This document shows positions 15,370 to 24,226 of a stretch of DNA of 27,444 nt, piece by piece. The stretch covers positions 1 to 27,444 of the forward strand of contig CAZHNG010000042.1 of the NCBI GenBank assembly GCA_964533785.1, in the 5' to 3' direction. Each line of letters opens with the position of its first letter. Within the stretch, counting starts at the first letter, position 1. This stretch comes from JANQRV01 sp964533785. GTDB taxonomy: Bacteria; Bacteroidota; Bacteroidia; Chitinophagales; Saprospiraceae. The notes beneath the pieces are model-generated. The model made no database searches and was not told where the DNA came from. It worked only from the letters and a program-made list of their open reading frames with translations. The position numbers and the translations under genes were made by a program.

Positions 15370-16623
15370 ATGCCATATTTATTTACATCCGAATCTGTTT
15401 CAGAAGGCCACCCGGATAAAGTAGCTGATCAGATTTCCGACGCCTTAGTTGATCACTTTTTAGCATTTGACCCCACCTCAAAAGTGGCTTGCGAAACCTT
15501 AGTCACAACCGGCCAGGTCATTCTTGCCGGAGAAGTAAAATCACAAACATACCTCGACGTACAGCAAATTGCCCGCCATGTCATTCAAAAAATTGGATAC
15601 ACCAAATCTGAATACATGTTCGATGCCAACTCCTGTGGTATTCTTTCCGCCATTCACGAACAATCCCCCGACATTAACCAGGGGGTCGAAAGAGATAATC
15701 CGGAAGAACAAGGAGCCGGAGATCAGGGCATGATGTTTGGCTATGCGACTAACGAAACTGACACCTATATGCCTCTGGCATTGCGTCTTTCTCACATGAT
15801 CCTGCAGGAACTTGCGGCCATCCGGCGGGAAGGTTACGTCATTTCTTATTTGAGGCCCGACTCCAAAGCGCAGGTAACCATTGAATACTCCGATAATAAT
15901 GTCCCTCAACGCATTGATACTATTGTCGTTTCCACCCAACACGATGATTTCGACGAAGACAGTAAAATGCTGGCCCGAATAAGAGCGGATATCGTCAACA
16001 TTGTCATTCCCAGAATAAAAGATAAACTCAAACCGGAAATACAAGCCCTTTTTAATGATCAGATCACTTATCATATCAACCCTACCGGAAAGTTCGTTAT
16101 CGGAGGACCACACGGTGATACGGGCCTGACCGGGCGTAAGATCATCGTTGATACATACGGTGGCAAAGGTGCCCACGGGGGTGGTGCCTTTTCTGGAAAA
16201 GACCCTTCTAAGGTAGATCGTTCTGCGGCATACGCAACCAGGCATATTGCAAAAAACCTAGTCGCTGCAGGGGTTTGCGACGAAGTTTTGGTGCAGGTTT
16301 CTTACGCTATTGGTATTGCCAGGCCGACCAACATCTACGTGCAAACTTATGGTACCGGAAAAGTGAATATGCCGGATAACCAAATTGCAAATATCGTAAA
16401 TGAAGTATTTGACATGCGTCCGTACGCCATTGAAAAGCGACTCAAATTACGCAACCCCATTTATCTGGATACCGCTGCCTACGGCCACATGGGGCGTATT
16501 CCGGAAAATAAAACGGTCACTTTAACGGATGGTTCCGGTAATTCGATTTCTAAACACGTTGAAACCTTCACCTGGGAAAAACTGGATATGGCCGAACAGG
16601 TTAAAAATGCTTTTGGGTTATAG
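15370..16623 (+). CDS. metK: S-adenosylmethionine synthase (methionine adenosyltransferase)
   Basis: A 417-aa cytoplasmic enzyme that makes S-adenosylmethionine from methionine and ATP. The N-terminus LFTSESVSEGHPDKVADQ carries the conserved HPD (14-16). The two signature hexapeptide/nonapeptide motifs are intact: GAGDQG at 115-120 and GGGAFSGKD at 270-278, followed by the KVDRSAAY segment. The C-terminal domain runs to the end with no truncation; the length is somewhat greater than the 384 aa of E. coli MetK, through small insertions as in other Bacteroidota. It is preceded by a 149-bp intergenic region with a possible promoter and hairpin, and is followed by a convergent gene on the other strand. 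Confidence 0.97.
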   Translation: MPYLFTSESVSEGHPDKVADQISDALVDHFLAFDPTSKVACETLVTTGQVILAGEVKSQTYLDVQQIARHVIQKIGYTKSEYMFDANSCGILSAIHEQSPDINQGVERDNPEEQGAGDQGMMFGYATNETDTYMPLALRLSHMILQELAAIRREGYVISYLRPDSKAQVTIEYSDNNVPQRIDTIVVSTQHDDFDEDSKMLARIRADIVNIVIPRIKDKLKPEIQALFNDQITYHINPTGKFVIGGPHGDTGLTGRKIIVDTYGGKGAHGGGAFSGKDPSKVDRSAAYATRHIAKNLVAAGVCDEVLVQVSYAIGIARPTNIYVQTYGTGKVNMPDNQIANIVNEVFDMRPYAIEKRLKLRNPIYLDTAAYGHMGRIPENKTVTLTDGSGNSISKHVETFTWEKLDMAEQVKNAFGL

Positions 16624-16713
16624 GGTCTTTGCCCCACATAATTTTGAGGCGGTATCGCAAAGTAAGACATGAACCATTTGGTTGTATCTATTCTTCACCT
16701 ATGATACGGTCTC

Positions 16714-16731
16714 AATAATTTCCCAATTATT
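16714..16731. terminator. Weak AT-rich hairpin between convergent metK and molybdoenzyme genes
   Basis: AATAATT (16714-16720) and AATTATT (16725-16731) form a perfect 7-bp stem with a TCCC loop, overlapping the last base pairs of the minus-strand gene. It has no long T-run, so termination is only possible, not likely. Confidence 0.25.
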
Positions 16732-18052
16732 ATCCTTCTACCATTACGGCGATTCGGTGACAAGCATTATTTAAATACCCTCTGGGGTTCCAGCCTGGCA
16801 AGATCATGGGTTGAGATTTCCCCTGGTCATCTACGGCTCGCGCCCACACTTCATAGTACCCTGATTGCGGAAAGCTTACTTCAGCATTGAAATGCTGCCA
16901 GGCTAAACGATTGGCGGGCGCATCGAGTTGACACTTCTTCCAGGTTACACCAAAATCAATGGAATAATGTACGGATTGCACTTGATAATCCCCAGCCCAG
17001 GCGTGACCGCGGATTGGTAATTGTTGTCCCAACTTGATGGTGGCCCCTGACTTGGGATAGGTGATCAACGACTTTACCGGCATACTTTCGATGATACACA
17101 TATCCTCATCCGCCACTTTTGTTCCCGGTGGCACCGGCTTACAGGGCACGCGATAAGACTGGCCCGTCATTTTCGGTCCGTCATGCACCTGGTCTCTGAT
17201 CACAATTTTATTGAGCCACTTTCCGGAGCAGGAAGCCGGCCACCCTCCAATGACTAACCGAAGGGGATACCCATTTAATAACGGCAGGTCTTCTCCATTG
17301 AGTGCCCACGCAATAAGGCTCTCGTTTTCCAGCGCTTTCGCAATTGGTACTCCCCTGGAAATCACCACTTTTTTGGTGTCACCGCTTAAATGCTTATCGG
17401 CTCCGTAATAACCGATGTAGACTGCATTATTTTTCATTCCTGCATCTTCCAGTACATCTTTTAACCGGATACCCGTCCAGGATGGACAACCGACCGCCCC
17501 CGTACTCCATTGATTGCCTTTGGCCGGTGGGTTGAACTCTTTTCTTCCGTTACCGCCGCACTCGATAGTCAATTGGTAAGTATATTGCTTAAACCTAGAT
17601 TTTAAGTCTGCCAAAGTATATACTTTCTTACTTTGGGCCGCCTCCCCCTCTACGGTTAAGGTCCATTTATCCGGATCTATAGAACCTTCCTCCGGCGGAA
17701 TACCATTATTGCGAACAAATAGTTTATCGCCGGGAGTTGTCAAATCATCCAAAAGATGAGGAGGGGTCTCTGCATTGACGGGCCGGTCGTTTAGGACGAC
17801 TAGACCGGGATGTTTACCGGGAAGGGCAAAATCCTCTTCACTATGGGCTAAGGCTGCAGGGATCATTCCTGGCGGAAAATTTTCGGCAAAGATCATATTA
17901 GCACCAATGGCACTACAAACGGCAGTCAGGGCACTTTTTTTAATGAACCCTCTGCGGGTGGTGACTCTACCCCAGAGCTGTAGATCCGCCTGTTGAGGAT
18001 CTTCGTTATATAGCTGATGTATACCAATCTGCTTTTTCTTATTTTTAGACAT
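16730..18052 (-). CDS. Tat-exported sulfite oxidase family molybdopterin-dependent oxidoreductase
   Basis: A 440-aa protein from ATG 18052. A longer frame to a TTG at 18121 exists, but the internal MSKNKKK start is more plausible. The leader contains TTRRGFIKKSALTAV, a twin-arginine signal (RR at 33-34), so it is exported folded with its cofactor. The oxidoreductase molybdopterin-binding domain follows, with the Mo-ligand cysteine in TIECGGNGRKEF (Cys165) and WTGIRLKDVLEDAG, then VVISRGVPI and LPLLNGYPLRLVIGGW. The C-terminal Mo-co dimerisation domain contains HAWAGDYQVQSVHYSIDFG and WARAVDDQG. This is the sulfite oxidase/SorA/SoxC group; likely a periplasmic sulfite dehydrogenase, but the electron acceptor (usually a c-type cytochrome) is not encoded next to it. 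It follows the epimerase-like gene by 69 bp on the same strand. Confidence 0.88.
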   Translation of the reverse strand: MSKNKKKQIGIHQLYNEDPQQADLQLWGRVTTRRGFIKKSALTAVCSAIGANMIFAENFPPGMIPAALAHSEEDFALPGKHPGLVVLNDRPVNAETPPHLLDDLTTPGDKLFVRNNGIPPEEGSIDPDKWTLTVEGEAAQSKKVYTLADLKSRFKQYTYQLTIECGGNGRKEFNPPAKGNQWSTGAVGCPSWTGIRLKDVLEDAGMKNNAVYIGYYGADKHLSGDTKKVVISRGVPIAKALENESLIAWALNGEDLPLLNGYPLRLVIGGWPASCSGKWLNKIVIRDQVHDGPKMTGQSYRVPCKPVPPGTKVADEDMCIIESMPVKSLITYPKSGATIKLGQQLPIRGHAWAGDYQVQSVHYSIDFGVTWKKCQLDAPANRLAWQHFNAEVSFPQSGYYEVWARAVDDQGKSQPMILPGWNPRGYLNNACHRIAVMVEG

Positions 18053-18121
18053 GGGAAATTCACTTCTATTATGGCTGATAAATATAGGAACATGTTTTAA
18101 GGAGGCAAAATGAAATATCAA

Positions 18122-19183
18122 TCAAACCCGCTTTACCCCCAAACCGGCCTTCCCCGTCAAATACATCATCCCATCTTTCAACTCAAAGCCCCCCTCTACG
18201 ATATCCCTGGCCAGATCAATACTACCATCCAGATCCAGATATTTTGTCGCCGGACAAGCAAATGCCAAGTGCAAAGCTGCTGCAATACTTACCCGGCTTT
18301 CATCCATGCATCCCCACATGACGTCAATACCAAAATCCTGCGCGATTTGAGCGATGCGCTGCCCATTGATCAAACCCCCGCATTTCATCAATTTAATATT
18401 GAAAATACCAAAAGCCTGATTGGCAACGATACGAACCGCGTCAGCCGGGGCATGCAAGCTTTCATCGGCAGCACATTGGTTTCTGATCTCCGCCGGCGAA
18501 AGCCGCATCCAGTCTAAATGCCGGGCCGGAAAGGGTTGCTCAAAAAACTCAATATCCAAAGATTTGGTTTGCCGGACAAAAGCCTGGAAGGTTTCCGTAG
18601 TGTACCCCTGATTAGCATCAATACGAATCTTGATGTCAGGGCCTACTTTTTGTCTTAACAAAGAGAAAGTTTCAATATCCCGATCAACGTCTTTTCCTGT
18701 TTTCAATTTGAGAATTTTGAACCCTTGCTCCACTCTTTCCCCTGCCTCTTCCAATGTATCTTCCAACGATTGAATCCCAATTGTTATGGAAGTAGGTAGT
18801 TTTTGGTGTACCTGGCCCAGGTAAGAAGCCAGCGGGATATCCAGCCACTTGGTGAATGCATCGTGTAAAGCCACATCAACGGCTGTCAACGCAGCAGGAA
18901 ATTTGGACAATTGTCTCTGCATCTCTTTGATCAATCCCAAATAATGACGAATGTCTTTTCCTTCAATTTGTTCGAGAGCGGATTGCAAAGCAGCCATTGA
19001 TGCTCCCATCTCTTCACCGGTGATCATCGGAGCCGGAGCGCCCGCCCCTATCCCTGTTGTCCCATTTTCGAGGGTCAATTCCACAAAAAGATTTTCAACT
19101 GCTTCTATGGTTTGAAAAGCAATAGTATATGGATTGGTAAGTTCCAGGTTCTCCTTCCAAAGTTTAGCCTTGGTAATTCGCAT
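18122..19183 (-). CDS. Enolase-superfamily dipeptide (L-Ala-D/L-Glu type) epimerase
   Basis: A 353-aa enolase-superfamily enzyme of the muconate-lactonizing group. The N-terminal capping domain (about 1-125) is followed by the barrel with the KxK base pair (K159 and K161 in LKLKTG), metal ligands D189 (RIDANQG), E215 (FEQPF) and D240 (AADES), and the opposite-face lysine K264 (IKLMK). The C-terminal DLDG (317-320), a DxD-type motif, is the mark of dipeptide epimerases, which bind the dipeptide amino group there. Expected role: epimerising L-Ala-D-Glu or related dipeptides from peptidoglycan recycling, in the cytoplasm; the precise dipeptide is not predictable. The start ATG lies 79 bp before the end of the small membrane protein gene on the same strand. 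Confidence 0.88.
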   Translation of the reverse strand: MRITKAKLWKENLELTNPYTIAFQTIEAVENLFVELTLENGTTGIGAGAPAPMITGEEMGASMAALQSALEQIEGKDIRHYLGLIKEMQRQLSKFPAALTAVDVALHDAFTKWLDIPLASYLGQVHQKLPTSITIGIQSLEDTLEEAGERVEQGFKILKLKTGKDVDRDIETFSLLRQKVGPDIKIRIDANQGYTTETFQAFVRQTKSLDIEFFEQPFPARHLDWMRLSPAEIRNQCAADESLHAPADAVRIVANQAFGIFNIKLMKCGGLINGQRIAQIAQDFGIDVMWGCMDESRVSIAAALHLAFACPATKYLDLDGSIDLARDIVEGGFELKDGMMYLTGKAGLGVKRV

Positions 19184-19262
19184 GTTATTGGTATTGTTCG
19201 GTCATTTTATCAACTTGATCAATTCTACAAATGCAATTCATAGAGACTAAGTAAGAGAGCAT

Positions 19263-19430
19263 CTAATAAAAATAAGTAGCCAGCCAATCCCAAATACTCA
19301 CCCTGTTCTTAAACAACAGGATAGCTCCAGCGATTAAGGCAAAGATAAAAATGAGCTTCGTGTTGCGTTGTGCATTGGCCAGTTTCTCTCTGCGGCTTTT
19401 ATAATTACGTTTTCTGCTTTGGTACGTCAT
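19263..19430 (-). CDS. Small single-pass membrane protein (55 aa), unrecognised
   Basis: On the minus strand an ATG at 19428-19430 opens a 55-codon frame to TAG at 19263-19265. The product begins MTYQSRKRNYKSRREK, strongly basic, then has one hydrophobic stretch at about 26-41 (LIFIFALIAGAILLF) and ends with the aromatic WDWLATYFY. Basic N-terminus then one membrane span suggests the positive end stays inside. The 229 bp between xth and this gene's stop otherwise would be empty, which raises its credibility; the start is 25 bp downstream of the xth stop on the same strand, so the two are likely in one operon. I know no family for it. Confidence 0.6.
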   Translation of the reverse strand: MTYQSRKRNYKSRREKLANAQRNTKLIFIFALIAGAILLFKNRVSIWDWLATYFY

Positions 19431-19455
19431 TGTTAATTTTTTTAAAAAATTTTAT

Positions 19456-20226
19456 TCAAACCTCCAATTCGAGATAAACCGGACAATGATCCGAATGAAC
19501 CGCATCATTCATATGATAAGCCTTCCTGATATTTGCTTTGAGCGGCTCGGAAACGGATTGGTAGTCAATACGCCAGCCTTTGTTATTGGCTCTCGCATTT
19601 GCACGAAAACTCCACCAACTGTACTCCACTTTATCCGGATGGAGATGGCGGAAGGTATCGACGAATCCGCTTTCGAACCATTTTGTCAACCAGGCTCTTT
19701 CTTCCGGTAAAAACCCCGATGATTTTTTATTACTCACCGGATTATGGATATCCATCTCCGTATGGGCAATATTATAATCCCCTACCACTACTAATTTGGG
19801 GCGTTCCTTTTTCAATTGACCAGCCCATTCAAAAAAATCGTCGAGGAATTCGTATTTAAAATCTTGCCGTACCGACCCCGTCGTTCCGGAAGGAAAATAA
19901 CAATTCAAAAGGGTCCAATCGCCAAAATCAGTTCGCAAGATCCTGCCTTCTTGGTCGTATTTCTCCATCCCACAACCAATGATCACCTGATCGGGTTCCA
20001 ACTTTGTCAGCGTTAATACGCCGCTATAGCCTTTTTTTTGTGCAGAGTGCCAGAAAGCCCTGTATCCCAATTCCTTTAGCTCTTCCAGATCCACTTGTTC
20101 TTCCTGTGCTTTGGTTTCCTGAATACAGACCATGTCAAAATCAGAGGACTTCAACCAATCAAAAAAGCCTTTTTTTATCGCGGCTCTTATACCATTCAGA
20201 TTATAGGAGATAATTTTTAGTGACAT
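19456..20226 (-). CDS. xth: Exodeoxyribonuclease III (AP endonuclease)
   Basis: A 256-aa Mg-dependent nuclease of the EEP (endonuclease/exonuclease/phosphatase) family, acting in base-excision repair at abasic sites. All landmarks are present: SYNLNGIRAA (7-16), CIQETKA with E37, SGVLTL, VVGDYNIAH with D150 and N152, GWRIDYQ with D221, and the C-terminal SDHCPV with D246 and H247. Length fits ExoIII/ExoA of Bacteroidota. ATG 20226 follows the standard MSLKIISYNLNGIR start. No promoter could be placed with confidence. Confidence 0.95.
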   Translation of the reverse strand: MSLKIISYNLNGIRAAIKKGFFDWLKSSDFDMVCIQETKAQEEQVDLEELKELGYRAFWHSAQKKGYSGVLTLTKLEPDQVIIGCGMEKYDQEGRILRTDFGDWTLLNCYFPSGTTGSVRQDFKYEFLDDFFEWAGQLKKERPKLVVVGDYNIAHTEMDIHNPVSNKKSSGFLPEERAWLTKWFESGFVDTFRHLHPDKVEYSWWSFRANARANNKGWRIDYQSVSEPLKANIRKAYHMNDAVHSDHCPVYLELEV

Positions 20227-20628
20227 ATTTGAATTTATTAGACTTGTTCGTAGGGTTTTATCTTATTTTTACCCCGGAAAGATAATTCCCTGACTAAAGG
20301 ATTGCAATTTACAATAACAAAGAATAGTTTTGTAAAAGAAATTCTTTACTACCCTTCTATTATACCCAGTCAACTATCCCAGTTGGAAAAAGTTTGCGAT
20401 ATTCATCTTACTAATATGTATACTTTCGCATTCCACTGCGTCACAAGCTTTGGAATGATCCTTGATTAGTTTAAAATTAAATCATTCATAATCCCTTATC
20501 ATGTATTCAAAAAGAGCTTTAACTCAGGTTAGGCAGCAATTGGATGGAACCTAAGCATTAAAATTGTCCAAACGATTAAATAAACTGGCCAATTACTTCT
20601 TACTCATTCATTCAATTTTCGCCTTACT
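20227..20628. other. 402-bp intergenic region between divergent xth and T9SS cargo genes
   Basis: AT-rich. It holds a candidate promoter at 20301-20332, and AAAGAA/TTCTTT short inverted pieces just after it. The only small frame with an ATG is 17 codons (20501-20554), which I do not count as a gene. No repeat or RNA gene was recognised. Confidence 0.6.
20301..20332 (+). promoter_or_regulatory. Candidate Bacteroidota promoter for the T9SS cargo gene
   Basis: ATTG (20301-20304), a 20-bp spacer, and TAGTTTTG (20325-20332) fit the TTTG-N19/20-TAnnTTTG pattern of primary-sigma promoters in this phylum with one mismatch. It implies a 5' leader of nearly 300 nt. Confidence 0.45.
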
Positions 20629-23600
20629 ATGGAAAAAACAACTACACTACTTACATTTTTTTATTTCGCTTTCATCTTATTATTTACGCCTTTCGAGGTT
20701 ACCCTGGCTCAATCAGCAGGTTGTAATGTTGCATCCATCGAAGTAGCATCCGTTCCCGCATGCCAGTCAAACGGCAACTATACCGTCGATATCAGAATAA
20801 GACACAGCGACAATCCCCCCGGCACCGGCACGGTGGTGCTTGTGGCCAACGGCTCCCCATTTTCGACCCCTATTGAACCTGACGGCGATAATGAGCAAAT
20901 TATCCCGGTAGAACTCATTGCCGACGGAGCTTCCGTTGACGTAGTCGCTTATTATTCCGTTGATCCCAACTGCCGTACCATTGCCAGAGATCTTTTTGTC
21001 GGGGCACCCGGTTGCGGCAGTATTGGTGACTTCGTTTGGCTGGATCTGAATAAAAATGGCCTGCAGGATCCGGGAGAACCCGGATTGAGCGGAATAACGG
21101 TCTCTCTTGTCGGTGGCGATTGTGACCCGAACGGATCAAGACAGCAAATAACGGATGCTGACGGAGCTTATCTATTCGAAAGTTTATGTCCGGGTGAGTA
21201 CCAAGTTATTATTGATTTACCCGACAACAACCGGGCTTACGATTTTTCTCCTTTTCAGGCGGGTAATGACCCTGAGATCGATAATGATATTACGGAAAAC
21301 GGAATGTCGGCAATCATTCAATTGAGCGAAGGCGAACACTTTCGTTCGCTAGATGTAGGAATTACCGAATGCCCGTCGCTCAGTGGCCTTGTCTGCAATA
21401 ATGCGTTGAACATTTCACTGGGTACAGCATGCGAAAGTCAAATCACTCCCGAATTATTGATCGAAGGAGCCATCCCATGCAATGTCGATTTTGACCTGCG
21501 CCTCTTTGATGATACCGGCTTTATCGGCGACATCCTCACTTCAGACCAGGTAGGTAAGACCGTGACGGCGATCGTAGAAGACCGGGTCACAGGACTGGCT
21601 TGTTCGACGGAGTTGTTCGTCACTGATGATATCGGCCCGGAAATTGAATGCCTGGATCAACTGGATGCCGGTTTCCGCCCTGATACGGTCCAGTTTTTTA
21701 GCGGGGAATTGACAAATGATGATCTCAACTTTGATGCCGCTAGCATTTTTTGCTGGCCCGGGCTCAATACTTCGGGGAATAATTTTTACGACACCCTGTC
21801 CTTTGAAGTAAGCGAAAATGATATTTATAACCTGGTTTTATTCACCGATTGGGAGGATGGTGCCGCAGCGATCTACCATAACGAGTTCAGCGCAATAGAC
21901 CCCTGCCTCAACCTGATCCATGCTTCGGCCAAAGCTTTCGACCCGGATGAGCCTATTAGCTTTTTTGAAACGTTTGGGGCTGAATTGAATAATTGGGTCA
22001 CAGCAAACATGAAACCCGTAGTACAATTGGCGCTTCCGTTGCGCAAAGGAAGCAATCTGCAACTGGTAACAAGTTCTGCCGGCCCTGATCAGTCGGGCAA
22101 TTACACCTGGGCTGTTTTTAGCGCCCAAAACGGAAGAATAATTCGCAGTTCATCCTCCATAGCGGAGCGTGTCGGTAACCTTCAGTTCGATATTATCTGT
22201 ACGGATTTTGATTCTCTGTTCAACAACGAAAGCAGCTTATCTCTGTTCTCCCCTCCAATTTTGGCCGATAACTGTTCAGAAACTATCGACCTGCGGTTCA
22301 GCGATGCCATCAAACGCAAAAGTTTTTGCGGCCCCAACGTGATTCAGCGTACTTTTACGGCTGTTGATGAATCGGGCAACGAAAGCCAGTGCATCCAGGA
22401 ACTCACGGCTAACAATCCTGGTCCAATGGACCTCACCTTACCCCCCGAAGTGGTGTTCCTTTCCTGCGATGAAGGTTTCCCATTAGACGAAGCAGGTAAC
22501 CCTAGTCCGGAAGCATCAGGTTTCCCTTTTGTCTGGACGCTCTACGGTGTACAACCCGTGGAAGATGCTTATTGCAATGTTTCTGCGGGCTATGAGGATG
22601 AAGTGAGAATTGAAAATTGCGATGGCAGCTATACGGTATTCCGCAAATGGATCATTGTTGATTTTTGTAACCCCTTCAACCGAAGAAATTATGAGCAAGT
22701 GATCAAAGTAGTCGATGAAGAAGCGCCAAATATTGATTTGACTGCTATTACCTACGATAACCAACAATATCCAGATACCCTGATCTACTCCACCGGGCCA
22801 TTTGATTGTACGGGTGCAATGGAGGTACCTCTACCGGAAATAACGGACAATTGCTCCGGTCAGACAGAACTGTTGATCGAAGTGGTGACCGAAGTAGAAG
22901 TAGACATTCTCGATATTGGAGTGCCCGTTGGAACGCGTATTGATACTCAAACCATTGCGACCGTTCTACCGGGAGAGCAGCCCGTAGTTTTTGGCATCCC
23001 CCAGGGTTGCCACTGGTTTCGGTATACCGTTACGGATGATTGTGGGAATACGGCCGTTGCCGCGCATCCTTTTTGCGTAGAAGACCAAATTGCACCGATC
23101 GCGATCTGCGAAGACAATCTGACAATATCGGTAGGAGGTCAGGGAGTAGCCCGGCTATTGGCCGAAGTTGCCGATAAAGGATCGTATGATGCTTGTGAAC
23201 TGGACGGCTTTGAAGTGCGCCGGGAGTACAAACGTCAGGATGATTGTAGCCTTAGGAATACTCCAGCTTTTTCAGCATTCGGCCCTTTTGTAGAATTTGA
23301 TTGCTGCGATATCGGCGATACCGTCCGGGTGGAATTTCTGGTAAAAGATAAAGCCGGAAACGCCAATACCTGCTGGCTGGAAGTATACGTCGAAGATAAG
23401 ATCCGGCCAATCTGTATTGCTCCGCCAGCCACCGATCTGAAATGTTACGAATTACCGGCCAATTTTGACCCCAACGACAAAGAACAACTCGCTACCCTAT
23501 TTGGAGAACCCGCCAATAGTGACGACAACTGTGAAGTCATTGGCTACGAAGAACTCGATCCGCTAATTGATCTGGATGATTGTCAGGTAGGCCGGATCAC

Positions 23601-24213
23601 CCGCCGTTTTAGAGTTTTCGACAAGGCCAACAATTTTTCTACGAATATTTGCACCCAAATTGTCGACATCCTTCCTGAATTCGATTACGAGATCAGATTT
23701 CCCGCTGATCTAAGGGTCAATTGCGAGGTACCAGAACCTGAAGAGGTATTCATTGCCGGTTTGGGTTGTGACCTGTTGGCTACTCAGATAGAAGACGAAA
23801 CGTTCTCCGCCGGGCAGGGTGATTGTTACAAGGTATTCCGAACCTACAGCATCATCAATTGGTGTGAATACGATAGCGAATCGGCCCCAGTGGTGATCAA
23901 TCGGAACGAGGACTGTGACGGTTTGCCGGGCGACGAAGCCGTTTGGGTGCTGCGCCGTCCTGATCAGGCTTTTATCGACCGGGATAATGACGAAACCAAC
24001 CAAAACCCATTATTCGCCACCAAACCGATGGATTGCGACGAACAAACCAACCCCGAAGGATACTGGCGCACCGTTAATCCAAATGGATACTGGGTATACA
24101 CACAAGTGATCACCGTTTACGATGACACCCCTCCTACCCTTACCACTGATGCCCCTGAACCTTTCTGCAGTTTAAATAACGAGGAATGTACCGGTCCAAC
24201 TGGAAGAAATTAG
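20629..24213 (+). CDS. Giant secreted multi-domain protein, 5' part (interrupted by a frameshift)
   Basis: 1194 codons. The signal peptide is residues 1-28 (hydrophobic LLTFFYFAFILLF, ending LAQ). Residues 130-247 are an SdrD-B-like domain: GSIGDFVWLDLNKNGLQDPGEPG, then ITDADGAYLFESLCPGEY. The rest consists of repeated HYR-like/Ig-like units rich in paired Cys (DDNCEVIGYEE, VKDKAGNANTCWLEVYVEDK, FRTYSIINWCEYD), a build common in large Saprospiria surface proteins. The frame ends at TAG 24211-24213, in mid-repeat after EPFCSLNNEECTGP, and the frame beginning at 24176 continues the same domain and ends in a T9SS sorting signal. The intact product would be about 1,785 residues. Role is probably adhesion or matrix attachment; without the C-terminal part this piece would lack the T9SS signal. 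Confidence 0.8.
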   Translation: MEKTTTLLTFFYFAFILLFTPFEVTLAQSAGCNVASIEVASVPACQSNGNYTVDIRIRHSDNPPGTGTVVLVANGSPFSTPIEPDGDNEQIIPVELIADGASVDVVAYYSVDPNCRTIARDLFVGAPGCGSIGDFVWLDLNKNGLQDPGEPGLSGITVSLVGGDCDPNGSRQQITDADGAYLFESLCPGEYQVIIDLPDNNRAYDFSPFQAGNDPEIDNDITENGMSAIIQLSEGEHFRSLDVGITECPSLSGLVCNNALNISLGTACESQITPELLIEGAIPCNVDFDLRLFDDTGFIGDILTSDQVGKTVTAIVEDRVTGLACSTELFVTDDIGPEIECLDQLDAGFRPDTVQFFSGELTNDDLNFDAASIFCWPGLNTSGNNFYDTLSFEVSENDIYNLVLFTDWEDGAAAIYHNEFSAIDPCLNLIHASAKAFDPDEPISFFETFGAELNNWVTANMKPVVQLALPLRKGSNLQLVTSSAGPDQSGNYTWAVFSAQNGRIIRSSSSIAERVGNLQFDIICTDFDSLFNNESSLSLFSPPILADNCSETIDLRFSDAIKRKSFCGPNVIQRTFTAVDESGNESQCIQELTANNPGPMDLTLPPEVVFLSCDEGFPLDEAGNPSPEASGFPFVWTLYGVQPVEDAYCNVSAGYEDEVRIENCDGSYTVFRKWIIVDFCNPFNRRNYEQVIKVVDEEAPNIDLTAITYDNQQYPDTLIYSTGPFDCTGAMEVPLPEITDNCSGQTELLIEVVTEVEVDILDIGVPVGTRIDTQTIATVLPGEQPVVFGIPQGCHWFRYTVTDDCGNTAVAAHPFCVEDQIAPIAICEDNLTISVGGQGVARLLAEVADKGSYDACELDGFEVRREYKRQDDCSLRNTPAFSAFGPFVEFDCCDIGDTVRVEFLVKDKAGNANTCWLEVYVEDKIRPICIAPPATDLKCYELPANFDPNDKEQLATLFGEPANSDDNCEVIGYEELDPLIDLDDCQVGRITRRFRVFDKANNFSTNICTQIVDILPEFDYEIRFPADLRVNCEVPEPEEVFIAGLGCDLLATQIEDETFSAGQGDCYKVFRTYSIINWCEYDSESAPVVINRNEDCDGLPGDEAVWVLRRPDQAFIDRDNDETNQNPLFATKPMDCDEQTNPEGYWRTVNPNGYWVYTQVITVYDDTPPTLTTDAPEPFCSLNNEECTGPTGRN
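24191..24200 (+). other. Frameshift site in the T9SS cargo gene, consistent with loss of one CCGGT repeat
   Basis: The frames join around CCGGTCCAAC. The local reading is ACC GGT CCA ACT GGA; the downstream frame reads CCG GTC CAA CTG. Restoring one CCGGT unit gives ACC GGT CCG GTC CAA CTG, which encodes TGPVQL and links the two parts without a gap. Loss of one copy of a 5-bp direct repeat is therefore a complete explanation; a sequencing or assembly error is the main alternative. Confidence 0.6.
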
Positions 24214-24226
24214 CTCTCCGGAAGGT

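Noticed and set aside
15541..16245. 234-codon frame antisense to metK
   Set aside because: Shadow of a well-conserved gene; no plausible protein features.
18053..18121. TTG start extending the sulfite oxidase-like protein by 23 residues
   Set aside because: The extension would put extra hydrophobic sequence before the Tat signal; ATG 18052 gives a standard twin-arginine leader.
20501..20554. 17-codon frame in the leader of the T9SS cargo gene
   Set aside because: Too short, with no supporting ribosome binding site or conservation evidence available.
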